Below, piece after piece: positions 32,750 to 44,474 of a DNA stretch of 64,000 nt. A model generated the notes under the pieces. That model searched no databases and had not been told where the DNA came from. It worked only from the letters and a program-made list of their open reading frames with translations. Position numbers and translations under genes: made by a program. This DNA comes from Tenodera sinensis (lineage: Eukaryota; Arthropoda; Insecta; Mantodea; Mantidae): assembly GCA_030765045.1 (NCBI GenBank), contig CM060962.1, positions 92,127,912 to 92,191,911 on the forward strand, in the 5' to 3' direction. Every line of letters begins with the position of its first letter. Position 1 is the first letter of the stretch.

Positions 32750-33400
32750 TTGTACATATAAATAAGGGATTCCGCTTTCAGATAGCGAGGTAGCACATGT
32801 AGTGGAGGTCACTCACTATGGAGTGCATTTACAAATGAACTTCATTCAAACTGCGTTCTCATAATATGACAATGCATGAGACTTTTCATTAAATTTAAAA
32901 ATTACCACACAGAAAAGTGACAAATTCTTTCAGTGAAAACGTATTTAAAAACATTCTTTAGATAAACATACTTTAAAAATGTGTATTTTTATGTAAAATA
33001 GAATTTCATATACAATTGAAGTGTGCTATTTCAGGATTTTCTGTCATAGTTGTAGCTTTTTATCTATCAGCAAGAAGATTTACATACAAATGCACTGCCT
33101 AATAATAATGTAGAAATCATAAAATTTATCTTGAACTGTTATCCTGTCAAAAGATCTTTGTCATTCATTGGTTTGAAATAAAATTACTTTATTCTTAGTA
33201 GCAAATTGTTTTTTTTAATTGTTTCTCATAACAATGAATACTTCTCTTAACACAAAATGTTTACATAAGAATTTGATCCCCATTGGATTCTTTTATATGT
33301 CACCTAAACTCCATCATTCTATGGATGTAAATTTAAAATTTTGACAGCACACTACACATTCACATGCTCTAAATCAATCTTCATACACTTGATCTTTCAT
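32750..33400. other. Unassigned AT-rich stretch
   Basis: No open frame of note. From about 33400 onward a diverged tandem repeat (taacaatgtatatttacat at 33556 and 33934) could be the 3' tail of the CR1-like LINE to the right. Confidence 0.4.
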
Positions 33401-33644
33401 TTTCAGTGAATAATAATGTACTAGCACTTTCAATTTTTCAAATAAAAGATGTTTTTTCTTACTATTGTAACCAGTTTTCAGATAGGTACTTATTCATCCA
33501 TATATTTCAATTACACAGAATATATAATGAGTTCTTTTACTCTGTAAACATGTATAACAATGTATATTTACATAGTATTGTACAAATATCACAAGTTAAG
33601 AAGATATTTACATGATGCATAAATCGAGTATTGCACAAGTATCA

Positions 33645-33889
33645 GGCTGCGCCATAGCCGAGTGGTTAGACCATTCGCTTCTCACCAAAGCGGCCCGGGT
33701 TCGAAACTAGGCAACTGCATGTGGCATTTGTGGTGGATGAAGCAGCACTGGGGCTGGTTTCCTCCAAGTTCTCCGTTTTCCCCTGCCATCTCATTCCACC
33801 GGTGCTCCATCTTCATTCCATGTATCATCAGTCTCATCACCTGTGGTGCTTTATGTAGTAAAAGTAGGCGTTAAACACTACAAAAAAAA
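33645..33889 (+). mobile_element. tRNA-derived SINE, family B, full-length, with target duplication
   Basis: Head ggctgcgccatagccgagtgg with A box, anticodon-loop region, B box gggttcgaaac, then the family body and the tail taggcgttaaacactac plus an A run. It is flanked by tgcacaagtatca (33632-33644) and tgcacaaatatca (33890-33902). Confidence 0.93.
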
Positions 33890-34382
33890 TGCACAAATAT
33901 CACGAGTTCAGAAGAACTCTGTACACATGTGTAACAATGTATATTTACATGATGCAAAAATCACGTATTGCACATCTTCATAGTATACATCTTTTCATTT
34001 TTTTAATTCGTGCTACACAAATTATTGCATATGTTTTCCGTATTTAAATTCCTCAATACTGTAAAATACATTTTCAGTGAAGGTGGTTGTTGGCATTTTT
34101 TTTAAGGTTATACGTTTTATTTCATTTGGTAGCTTATTATTCCATATTTGAATTCCTCTATACTATACATTCTCAATTAAATATTTTTAATGGTTTTCAT
34201 TTCTTTGGTGTGGGTTATGTTTTTTATTTCATTTGAAAGCTTATTAAATAATTCTCTTTCTATAATATCTACTGCACGATTGTTTAGTGTTAGCGTTGTT
34301 CTGTAGTAATCATTGTTTCTTAAGCTATAGGTATGTATATTACAATTCCTTTGATACCTTTCATGTACAATGGTCTTTATAC

Positions 34383-34386
<4 letters not shown>

Positions 34387-34456
<70 letters not shown>
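34387..34456. repeat. (TA)n(CA)n dinucleotide microsatellite
   Basis: About 22 TA units followed by about 12 CA units. The miniature element at 34451-34683 sits at its right end, with more TA units beyond it (34684-34698). Confidence 0.98.
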
Positions 34457-34683
34457 CCTAAGACAAAAGAATGAGCAGACTCTGGAAGTGTATATTTGTC
34501 TAAGTCCAATCACTCGGCCATCAGCTCAAGTTGAATAGTTAAGACTCGATATGAGAAATGACAACAGAACAACATGAAAGACATGCATTCCATGACACCA
34601 TTGTAAACCGGCCGTGGAAACGACATGGACTTAGACAAATATACGCCTCCATAGCCTGCTCATTTTTTTTGTCTTAGGGTGTG
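34451..34683. mobile_element. Miniature inverted-repeat element with ~54-base ends
   Basis: Left arm 34454-34508 (ccctaagacaaaagaatgag ... taagtcca) and right arm 34626-34679 are inverted repeats with a few mismatches. The ~117-base centre has no coding capacity. TA-rich flanks fit a TA-targeting Tc1/mariner-type origin, but the exact target duplication is masked by the microsatellite. Confidence 0.75.
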
Positions 34684-34962
34684 TATATATATATATATGC
34701 ATGAAACAGAATATCTAAGTTTTTAAATAGGCTTCTGCACATTTTCTATTGTTTATTCCACCTTTATCCATTTCTCTTTGGGTAATATTCCCCCATAGCG
34801 TGACACCATAGCTTATATGTGAGTACATAAATGCATAGTAAACCTGTGTCATCGTTTTGTTGTCCATTGTCCTTCTGATCTGTTTCACAACATAAATACT
34901 CCTGCTTTTCCTGGATACCACTGAACCTTGGCAAGATTTGTTGCATGCAATGTTTTGAATAT

Positions 34963-35573
34963 GTTGTTGTTAGCTAATGCTGGATTTCTGACAATGAAGT
35001 CATTAATCCTCTAGCTCTCCAATATTTTTCACTGATGGATGGGGCACTAGAAGTGGCTGGGCATATTTGAAGGTGGTCTCGGTCCATTTCCTCTTGCAGA
35101 TCATATAGAGGACAGAGTGGTGAAGAATATATCCCAATTCATACCTTATTTTTAGTGGTTTTTTTCTTAGTGAAAAGATTTGGTAGTTTGATTTTGTTGT
35201 ATTAAGTCATTAAATTTTCTCTGGTTCACTTTTGTAGGTTGGTTAAGGATTGTTGTATGGTTTTTTTCTAGTTCTGAACTTTTGTTTTTTGGTTTTGAAG
35301 TCCACATTTCTAAGTCATCAGCAAATAGTGCACACTTCACACCTGATTCTTGTATTTGTTGTGGCAGATCGTTAATAAATATATTAAGAAGTGTAGTGCT
35401 GAGCACTGGGTCTTGTGGTAAGCCAAGGTGTACTTATTATTTATTTATGCCAACAAACTTACTGTTGGTCTGTGGTTCAAATCCCAGTTGTGCCATTGAA
35501 TTCTTAAGTTCCAGTTTTACCTCTTAAACCTTTCAAGGTGTACTTGTTTATATTTAGATATATTTCTTCCATG
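34963..35573 (-). mobile_element. Internally deleted, 5'-truncated copy of the I/Ingi-type LINE
   Basis: Minus orientation. The 3' end (gttgttagctaatgctgg) is at 34963. At about 35142 it jumps from sequence equal to 39107 of the coding LINE to sequence equal to 37825, deleting about 1.3 kb. It then continues through the RT catalytic region (VKCALFADDLEMWTSKP) to 35573, equal to LINE position 37501. It is split by the SINE at 35436-35533. At 35569-35573 it meets the plus-strand LINE leader head to head at a shared ccat. Confidence 0.8.
35436..35533 (-). mobile_element. SINE family D, copy 3, 5'-inverted, with target duplication
   Basis: A 98-base insert. The left half (atttatttatgccaacaaac, ttactgttgg) is the 3' tail in minus orientation; the right half (ctgtggttcaaatcccagtt to acctcttaaacc) is an internal part in plus orientation. 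The duplicated target caaggtgtactt flanks it (35424-35435 and 35534-35545), and the interrupted LINE reads continuously across, so this was one insertion event with inversion. Confidence 0.85.
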
Positions 35574-38500
35574 GCATGTAATACGTCCTCTGATTGGTAA
35601 TAAGAGGATATGGTCGGTGAATTTATTTTGATAACTCTCCCAGTCAGGTCAGTGAGACCCATAAACCAACGACAGGTGTGGTCCTCCAGACATTCTGGGG
35701 GTTGTGAGAGAGCGATGTAACCGCCAAAACATAAAAATATGATGCTCTCTAAAAACTTGTTACTATTACTGCTAAGTCTCTTCAATATTTATGAAATATG
35801 ACTCGAGGGGTAAAATGTTCCGGAGTTAAAATAGTCCCCCATTCGGATCTCCGGGTGGGGACTACTTCTCGAGAACCAAAACATTATATAAATAGAAGAT
35901 CTAACATCAGAATTCTACAATGGAATGCATGTGGTCTCACCCAAACAAAAAGAATAAAACTGAATAAAATTGTATTTGACTATAACATAGATATATTTGT
36001 CATACAAGAAGCAAATCTAACAAATGATCAACTTAAACACTTCAATTTTACTGGATTTTTACTACACCTACTACCCAAAAATAGACAGATAAGTAGTGAA
36101 ATATTAGTTGGAGTAAAAAATTATATTAAATCCTCCTTTCAAATTGTTAAAGAAATGGCTAACACAGATAAAGCTGAATTAATAAAGTTAAATTTTTGGG
36201 ATAACAAAACATCTTCATTTACACAGTATTTACAATCCTCCTAGGAATGAACCAGATCTCTCACTTATTGAGCGATTAAATAAAACAATCATAATTGGGG
36301 ATTTCAATGCCCATTCCAAAAGATGGGGTTATGAAAAAGTGGATTCTACAGGGAAGATAGTGGAAGAATTATTGAATACCACAATCTTTGAACTGATTTA
36401 TCATAAAGAAGATTCCAAAACCTTCATGCATTACTCTGGAGCAGGGAGTAACCCAGACCACTTGTTAGCTACAACAGATATTGTTTCAAAAATTAAAAAA
36501 CAAGTTATAGAAGACCCAAGTTCTGGTCACAGAGCAGTAATTGCTGATATAAAACTAGATAATACAAATAACAGTCAAAATCAAACAAATCTGTATTGGA
36601 ACTTATTAATACAGCTAAAAAGAATCACTTTAATAATTTCTTAGAAAAAATGGATTATAGGACAGATGGCAACAAAGCCCATAAGTTCATAAAAAATGTC
36701 AAGGACAGGAGAGAAAGCAACAGTACACCTATCATACACAACAATAAAATATTAACAAATGATGCAGCCATAGCCGAAATATTCAATGTTCAATATTCAA
36801 AATATTCAAAATTATGTTACAATTCACATAAAGTAACAAGAAATAATAAAAAGGAACATAAACAATTTAAGAAAGATTTGAAACAAGAAAGAGAATGAGA
36901 TCCTAACACTCAATATAATATCTTGTATCAAAATTTCAATATACAAGAACTGAACATTGCAATTAATAATCTAAAAAACAGAAAGTCTCCTGGACCAGAT
37001 CACATACATCCAGAGTTCATAAAAAACCTTGGAAAAACAGCAAAACAACTACTAAAACTCTACAATCTATCCTGGAACACCACTGTACCTGCCGAATGGC
37101 AAAAAGCAATAATTGTCCCACTCTTGAAGAAAGATAAAACAGCATCAGAAATAAAAAATTATAGACCAATAGCTCTTACTAGCATAATAGCAAAAGTAAT
37201 AGAAAGAATGGTGTCAAATAGGTTAAATTGGTTTCTAGAATCCCAAAATTTAATTTCCCCATGTCAACCTGGATTCAGAGAGTTCCACTCTACAAATGAA
37301 CAAGTCTTACTTCTCAGTCAAGAAATCAAAGACTCCTTCAATAGAAAAGAAGATAATCTTTCAGTTTTTGTTGATTTCCGAAGTGCATATGATTCTATAT
37401 GCAGAACAAAACTGCTAAAGAAAGTAAAAAAATAGGGATACAAGGTCCAATGTTTTCATGGCTATGTCATTTCCTAACACAACGCTTTATTGCTACCAGA
37501 TATGGAAGAAATATATCTAAATATAAACAAGTACACCGTGGCTTACCACAAGGCGCAGTGCTCAGCACTACACTTTTTAATATATTTATTAATAATCTGC
37601 CACAACAAATACAAGAATCAAGTGTGAAGTGTGCACTATTTGCTGATGACTTAGTAATGTGGACTTCAAAACCAAAAAAACAAAAGTACAGAACTAGAAA
37701 AAACCATGCAACATTCCTTAAACAACCTGCAAAAGTGGACCAAAGAAAATTTAATGGCTGTTAATACAACAAAATCAAACTACCAAATCCTTTCACTAAG
37801 AAAAAAACCACTAAAAATAAAACTAAATTTTGAGGGTCAACAATTACCAGAAACAAAGGAAGCAAAGTATTTAGGAGTTACATTTGATACTAAACTTACA
37901 TGGAGCAAACAAATAGAAAATATAATACAAAGAGCAGAGAGGCGCCTTTCACTGTTAAAACGTCTAACAGGAATGAAGTGGGGATGCTCCAGAGCAACTC
38001 TTAACACAACATACAATGTATATATAAAGTCATTATTTACTTACTGCAGCAAACTTCTTGTAACAGCAAACACAAAAAGGATTCAAATCTTTCAAAACCA
38101 AAGTCTGAGATTAATTACAGGTGCTATCAAAACCACACCAATAGCAGCTATGGAAATACTAACCAACCAATGCCCCATTGAATATGAAATAGAAAAAGCG
38201 GCTCTTATTCAACACCAAAAGTTGATCAGACTCCCATTCAATACATGGCACAAGAGAAATTTTACACATACACTAAAGACTCAGGAGAGCTTTCTTTCCA
38301 AAATTCAAGACATCAAGAAGAATGTATACCTTCCTAATTCAAAGGAAAACTTCATATCTAAAGTCAATCCGACACAAACATTAGACATCACATATTATTT
38401 ACACCTGACAGAAGAAGTTAAGAAAAGTGATACTCCAACTAGTGTTCTAAAATTATTGGCATTAGAGACAATCCATACTAGATTTCCAGAACACGAATGG

Positions 38501-39290
38501 CTCCATATTTATACTGATGGATCATTGATATCAAACCAAGATGGAGCAGGTGCTGGAGTCACATGTCACCTCTTTTCCTATTACAAATCTTTAAGTTATG
38601 GAACTACAAACTTTGATGGAGAAATTGAAGCAATTCGAATGGCCCTATAAAATCTTTTGTACAGAATTTCACATTTTCAGCAAGCAGTTATTCTCTCAGA
38701 TTCCAGGGCAGCAATTATAGCAATTACTTCCAAGTTGTCACCAAAAAACCAAACAATTATAGAATGTTGGAAAATCCTTACTCATCTCACCGCACTTCAA
38801 AAACACCTAGTCTTCCAATGGATACCAGCTCACTGTGGACTGAGTGGTAATGAGAAAGCTGATTTTCTTGGTAAAAAGGGTACTGGCAATGTGCAGAACT
38901 CTATAGTTAATCTACCATTTTATGCAGCTAAAAGATTAGTCAACTCTGAATTCAAAAAAATTATTGCAAAATATTACTACGAAAAATCAAAAAATAAAAG
39001 ATGGGAACTACCAAACATTCAAACAGTAATTCCTGAGTATCCTCGAAAAACAGCAGTTGCAACCTTCAGGTTGATTACAGGACATGATTGTCTGGCAAAA
39101 CACTTAAACAGAATTGGGATATATTCTTCACCACTCTGTCCTCTATGTGATCTGCAAGAGGAAATGGATCGAGGCCACCTGCAAATATGCCCAGCCATTT
39201 CTAGCAGCCCATCCATCTGTGAAAAATATTGGAGAGCAAGAAGATTAATGACTTCATTGTCAGAAATCCAGCATTAGCTAACAACAACAC
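35572..39290 (+). mobile_element. Near-intact single-ORF I/Ingi-type LINE
   Basis: The leader (35573-35790) matches the two short derivatives from their position ~256 onward, so the first ~255 bases of the leader are missing. The coding part spans 35798-39277 and the 3' end with (AAC)n tail is at 39277-39290. Three other copies in the window derive from this family (24713, 32202, 34963). Confidence 0.85.
35798..39277 (+). pseudogene. LINE polyprotein: endonuclease, RT, RNase H, CCHC
   Basis: Domains in order: APE-type endonuclease with ILQWNACGLTQTKR (about 35911), IQEANLTNDQ (36003), GDFNAHSKRWG (about 36297) and GSNPDH and SGHRAV (36446, 36524); RT with KNRKSPGPDHIHPEF (36973), NYRPIALTS (37157), GLPQGAVLS (37540) and FADDLVMW (37639); RNase H with IYTDGS (38507), GEIEAIRMAL, LSDSRAAI (38693) and WIPAHCGLSGNEKAD (38819); C-terminal CPLCDLQEEMDRGHLQIC (39139). 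No separate ORF1. Breaks: stop and frameshift near 36242, a gap near 36600, TGA at 36896, frameshifts in A runs near 37430 and 37680, and TAA at 38648. Only about six lesions in 3.5 kb indicate a young copy. RNase H plus a single ORF suggests the I/Ingi group. Confidence 0.88.
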
Positions 39291-39329
39291 ATATAAAGGA
39301 GTTTCTTTCAGCATAAAAAAGGAATAATG

Positions 39330-39960
39330 TTCAAGTCCATAGATAAGAAGTGGAGAATCCATCCATTGGGAAGTAGAACCACATCCTTTGCTGCCTGATC
39401 TGCTTGTTAGTTTCCTACAATGCCATGACGTCCAAGAACCCAGATAAAGACCACTTGAAAGCAGAAGGATGCTAAAAGTGATCATGGATTTTTTGAATAA
39501 GTGGTTGTAGACTATAGAGATCCCTTAAGCTAAGTAAAGCACTCAAGGTATCAGAACAAATGACACTGGATTTCCGAGAAAAGGAGCGGATGAAAATTGT
39601 GGTTTAAATATAGCATACAGTTCAGCAGTACAAGCAGAAGTGCTAAGGGGGAAACAAATCTTATGATGGGATACATGAATTATTAATCACAGCACAGCCT
39701 ACCCGTTGATCCCTTCAACATCCATCAGTATATAAAAAATGGTATCCAGGAAAGCCATTTTCTCTAGCTGTGAAATGCGTGGTATACCAGGTGAAAGGTA
39801 CTGCTTCAGCCATATGTTAGAAAGGGATTCTACATGAGTGTAACAAACATGTTCAATACAATTATTGTCAATAAAGAACTGTTTCACGAAAGAAAAAATA
39901 AATAAAATAACTTGTGTCAAATATTTGGAGTCATCTAACTTCATGACAAATGAATATAAC
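39330..39960 (-). pseudogene. Jockey-type LINE RNase H fragment
   Basis: Minus strand, across frames: WLKQYLSPGIPRISQLEK near 39810, YTDGC with a stop then RDQRVGCAVINNSCI near 39720 (first Asp region), STSACTAELYAIF (the conserved Glu) near 39630, VICSDTLSALLSLRDLYSLQ (second Asp) near 39570, and a worn GFLDVMAL-type end near 39430. No RT. It abuts the 3' end of the plus-strand LINE. Confidence 0.6.
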
Positions 39961-39999
39961 TGGTTTATTTCACTAGCTGTCCTACAAATGTGTGAACAA

Positions 40000-40509
40000 T
40001 ACCGTAAAGCCTTTGTATCTTAATTTGAATGGATTCAGCCACAATTTAATGTTAGAATGTTGTGCAAAGTTTAATTTCTAAGAAAAATGTGGCAAAGTCA
40101 CATCACATGTTCTCACCTTGATGGTTGAATAACAAGCACATTCGGATGGAGGGAAGGTTAGGGGAGGTATAGCGCGGTATTAAAGTGAGGGGGAAAGAAA
40201 GGGTAGACGTCAAATCCATATGCCACGTATAAACATTGGTGGGTGGGGTTTTATTTCAGATCAGTTATCTACGAAAGAACACCACTGTTTCAGGAAAATA
40301 AAGAGAAAGATTTGTGTATTAAGAGCACTTACTGTTGTTTTGGCTTGTAATGGATGATAATGTGTATGATTGGGATAATCAGTAACCTTTATGTCAGCTT
40401 TGTTTTAACTCTAAAATACATGGTTTCAATTGTTTAATTTGTCTACTTCCTATGGAAAACAAACTTCATTATTACTGGAACGAATACATAATTTTAGTAA
40501 CATTCATAC
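40000..40509. other. Unassigned stretch
   Basis: AT-rich with a short G-rich patch (40140-40205). No feature recognised. Confidence 0.4.
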
Positions 40510-40520
40510 CTTTCAGGCAT

Positions 40521-40782
40521 GCCCGCCTCTGTAGTGTGATGGTTAGCGTGTCTGCCTGACGCTCAAGAGGTCGCGAGTTCGAATCTCGCTTAGGGTAAGT
40601 TATCCGTGTAAGGTTTTTTTCCGAGGTTTTCCCTACCCTGAGAAGACGAATGTCTGGTAACTTAAAGCTCCATGGACCTCGGGCTCATTTGAGCATCATT
40701 TCACCTATTTCATTTCATTCATTCGTCCGATATGACACAATGTTGGAGGACGTTAATTTAAAAAAAAAAAAAAAAAAAAAAA
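40521..40782 (+). mobile_element. tRNA-derived SINE, family C, full-length, with target duplication
   Basis: Head gcccgcctctgtagtgtgat with A box (tagtgtgatggttagcg), anticodon-loop region, and B box gagttcgaatctc; body; tail ttggaggacgttaattt followed by 22 A. It is flanked by the perfect duplication ctttcaggcat (40510-40520 and 40783-40793). A functional tRNA is excluded: the acceptor stem is not closed and the element continues for 200 bases. Confidence 0.95.
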
Positions 40783-41014
40783 CTTTCAGGCATAACATTT
40801 CAATTTATGTGGATCTGCCTGAGATAGTGGCCACCTAAGCAGTACGATAAATGCACTAGGCGAGTGTTTTGTTTATATCAAAGGGCAGTGCTTGCCTCAG
40901 AGCAAATACTGGTCGGGTGCAACACAGACCGCTGGCATGTGCAAGGACTAATCCCATCAGTGCTGCATTGCCATTTACATTGCCTAAGAATTGAACATTT
41001 TTACAAAATGATTA

Positions 41015-41689
41015 TCGTATTTTATCACGTAATTCCCCCCCTTTTTTTCTCAAAAAATTTGCTTGAAAACACTGGGGAGGGAATTATGCGAGTGGCGCTT
41101 CTAGGAATTCAGAAAGGAAGGGAAACCATGTAGTGTTATGTAAAAGTTATATAGGTATACAGAAATTTGTGAATGAACTGGATACATACCACGGTTTCAT
41201 TGGGGCTACAATGTATTGTTTCATTGTGTCTTTTCTCTGACTATTCTGCGGTCTCACTTTCATCACCATTTTCATTTATATCTGGCTCAGATAACACATC
41301 TTCATTTTTACTATTCCACCACAAGTCACCAGAACCATTAATGGCATAAGAAATACCAGTATTTTTTTTTTTTTTAACTCTTCTTAATAATATGACGACT
41401 TGTAACAAACTGACTTAGAAACACGTCTGCAACTTCATATTTCAATTTTACGATACGTTGTGACATTGGCAATACGAGTATTTTTGTGGCAAGCACTGCG
41501 TCCACTGTTGTCCGTGAAAGGCATCGCTGCGTCGATTGTTGTCCATTATCAAGTCATTAGAAGGCCGCTCCAATAAGAATGAACCAGGAGAGGGAATTAT
41601 GCAATGTTTAATAGGTAAATAATTTTTAGTGATGAAAAATCATAGGGGAGGGAAATATGCGAGGGGGGGCCTTATGCGATAAAATACGG
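41015..41689 (-). mobile_element. Pogo-like transposon remnant with TA flanks
   Basis: Inverted ends tcgtattttatcacgtaatt (41015) and, on the opposite strand, ccgtattttatcgcataagg (41689), flanked by TA (41013-41014 and 41690-41691). Inside on the minus strand, near 41345-41240, GISYAINGSGDLWW is followed by an acidic tail (DINENGDESETAE) and a stop, resembling the C-terminus of CENP-B/Jerky-type DDE transposases (usual CGISNALDGxED). 675 bases, so the catalytic core is deleted. Confidence 0.65.
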
Positions 41690-41699
41690 TAAATCTACT

Positions 41700-43060
41700 G
41701 ATATGAAGCTTAGTATTTTGTTTCTTATACCTGCGTCTATTAGCCAGGTTATTCTAGATGAAGCAGTACTTTCCATCCTGTATACATGTGGAGCAGTGTT
41801 GTCCTTTGGCATTTGAGCTGAATCAAGATGCACAGAAATGGACTCCACAGATTACATCAATGTGCCAAGGATATTTTTTCTGCTGTATTTAATACCCAGT
41901 TCTTGCAGATTGTCTAAGATATAACCATATTTGGAGAACAATATACCACATTTCTATTTCTATCTCTGGTGTTAACATATCCGAAGGTAAGATCCTGTAT
42001 CCTGTATAACTGAGTGCGTCATTGTAACATAATATATAATTCATTTTGAGTGTCAACATGACCAGAATACAATAATGAAAAAGTTGATGACATTTGGGTG
42101 CACTCAACCTAACAAAGCTGCAAGCTCAAATAATGCTTATACAGTGAGTTTTGCATAGTGTAACACTCACGCCCAGTTTCACTAACCATCATCAAGGAGG
42201 AGCAGCATCAAGGCGGTGACAGCATCAACTGGAGGTTCAGGTTCAAAAAGGTAGATAATTTTAACCGTTGAAGCACTTGTCAGTTTTTGGGGAGTCTTTT
42301 TCTTTCTTTGAATCAGTGAAAGTCCGTGGCTATGAAAGATGCAAAGGGAACATCTGATGAATATTCTTCCATTGTAATTGAATCAGAATGTGTTCTGATA
42401 TAATGCTTGTTTAGCTGAGGGTGGACATTTCCAGCATCTTCTATAAGATAACAGTGTTATACATGCTTTATGTGCAGAGTTTATGTATGAGCACAGCTGG
42501 CTGTGGCACACCCAATCACGCACAGGCCAAATACAGTGCGTCCATTAGGTTTAAATAAAGAACCCTGTATCTTGACAATGAAGTTCCCTTTCTTTTGAAA
42601 ATTAGACTGTTTTCAGTTTCTCAGTTCAAAAACAGATTACCTATCTAATCTTTTCCTCTTTCACAAAGATTTCTCTGAGCACGGAGCATAGCTTTTAATT
42701 CATCTCAGGGAAAGTAGATAGCTCTTGCTGCAGTGGGAAAAAAGATGACATACAGGATCTAGCAAGCAGTTAAAGGTTGAAGGTGTTCTGGGTTTTATGA
42801 ATGCCTGGAGTGAAAATAATTTGCATTATCAAGTAAAGTAGTAGCAGCAACCCATATTACAGTGGAGAAAGTCCGGAAGATTTGTAGAATCCAAGATATT
42901 TACTGCTTCACACCAGCAACTGAGAGATTAAACCTACTTCTTTGCCAAACAAGCACATCATTGATAAGAGAAGAAATAATTATTTCTATGGCGCAAGACC
43001 TACAAAAACTGACGTTTCCAAAATAGGTGACCATGCTAAAGGAAACATACCATGCTCTTG
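41700..43060. other. Unassigned intron stretch
   Basis: No recognised coding or repeat structure. Confidence 0.4.
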
Positions 43061-43087
43061 TTCTAGATTAGGGTTTGCCAAACTGTT

Positions 43088-43303
43088 GGTCTGGGTGGCT
43101 CAGTTGGTTAGACGCTGGCCTACTGATCCCAAGGTTGCAGGTTCAAACCCAGCCCAAACCAATGGCTTTTAGGTGTTCTTAAAACTTACAGCTCCATGTC
43201 AGTAGATTTAATGGCATGTAAAAGAACACTGCAGGACAAAATTCCAGAACACCAGTGACACTGGTGTGATCCTGGCAATTAACAGCATCAGTAATTTTTT
43301 TTT
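43088..43303 (+). mobile_element. SINE family A, copy 4
   Basis: Plus orientation. Head ggtctgggtggctcagttgg, B box ggttcaaaccc, body and tail to ttaacagcatcag. It interrupts the left end of the hAT element. Confidence 0.92.
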
Positions 43304-44352
43304 CCCTAACTGCAGCCTGCAAGCTGCTTTTGTTTGTCCACCCACAAACTTCAAAAACTATAATTAAAGTAAATGTATTAATATTAACTTGTATTAGGTT
43401 AATTTATTCACAAATTTCAAATGATTAAATTAAGTGCTCAGATTTTTCATTTATACAAGATGAAATAAGCTACTGAAGGACAAAGACAAGGAAGTTAATT
43501 TGCCTGATTTCTGTAGCAGAGCGATATTTCTTCGTTTGAAAGACTTTGTATGAATACTAATATCAGTGTTCGTATCAACATATATACTGTAAAGACATTC
43601 TCAAAAATGAAGTATGTCAAATCAAAATACAGATCTGCAGTGGCTGGTATAACATTTTGATCATAGATAGCACAAAAATACAACCACAAATGTCTGCAAA
43701 TGTCAATGAGAAGTATACATTAAGTTACATACTTCTCATTGAATATGAACTGTTATTGACATAAAAATAGTTAATGTAACAAGTGTTAATATATATTGCC
43801 TATGAGTTATGCTGCCATGAGGCTATCTACCAAAAAGTGATCCTAAGTATTTAATTACATTGGTTATTAATCCATAAGTATAGATTTTAATCAGTGTTCG
43901 AATCAGACTTTCTGACGAGGGGGCGAAGGGGACGCAAGCTTGTGTTATATTATGGTAGTAATGCCATTGGTAGAAACATTGGTGTGTTATATAAATAATA
44001 CGTAGCAGCCACAGTGGCAGTGGCGGCAACAGCAGCAATATGCATTTTACTGTGTTTAAGAGCACCATGATTTTGTATTTCTGAGCAGTACAGGTATAAT
44101 ATAACTATCCCAAAACTGATGAAAGTCAGGGGCAATTTGTTTTCCATTCTTCAAATCTAGTTTTGTCTACACATCTCCAATTAGTGTAATGTACTTACTA
44201 TTTTCGCTAACACATGTCACTTCCAATGCTGCAGTTTTTACCTGAGAAGCTGTAATATTAATATTACTTGAAGTTGAAGCCTGAGATTCGAACTGAAATA
44301 CATCGCTGCCATTATTTTCTGAAACTTTTCCCTTTCTTGTCACAAATTTATC

Positions 44353-44474
44353 CATGCAGGCGAACAATAGAACAGCGAGTTACAAGAAACAACCATGCAG
44401 ACGAACAATAGAACAGCGAGTTACAAGAAACAACCATGCAGACGAACAATAGAACAGCGAGTTACAAGAAGCAA
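44353..44474. repeat. 41-base tandem repeat, three units, at the hAT start codon
   Basis: Units begin at 44353, 44394 and 44435 (catgcagacgaacaatagaa...), nearly identical. On the minus strand they lie directly upstream of, and reach into, the presumed start of the hAT frame at 44367. Confidence 0.95.

Larger units (their letters stand above)
34140..34925 (-). pseudogene. CR1/L2-type LINE C-terminal fragment
   Basis: The minus strand from 34925 reads IRRTMDNKTMTQVYYAFMYS and HISYGVTLWGNITQ (the segment usually read YFALFxSHLxYGxxxWG after the RT core). After an interruption by a miniature element and microsatellite it continues at 34370 with CNIHTYSLRNNDYY and RAVDIIERELFNKLSNEIKN (usual ...YNTRxxx...YNKLPxxIK), stopping at 34177. 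No RT core. Confidence 0.6.

Noticed and set aside
34177..34538. Frames with IYIYIYIY and HTHTHTH runs
   Set aside because: Direct translation of the (TA)n(CA)n microsatellite.
40521..40600. Possible functional tRNA gene (A box, anticodon loop, B box)
   Set aside because: No closed acceptor stem; it continues into a 260-base SINE with A tail and target duplication.
43088..43160. tRNA-like sequence resembling a real tRNA
   Set aside because: It is the head of SINE family A, repeated at five other places in the window.
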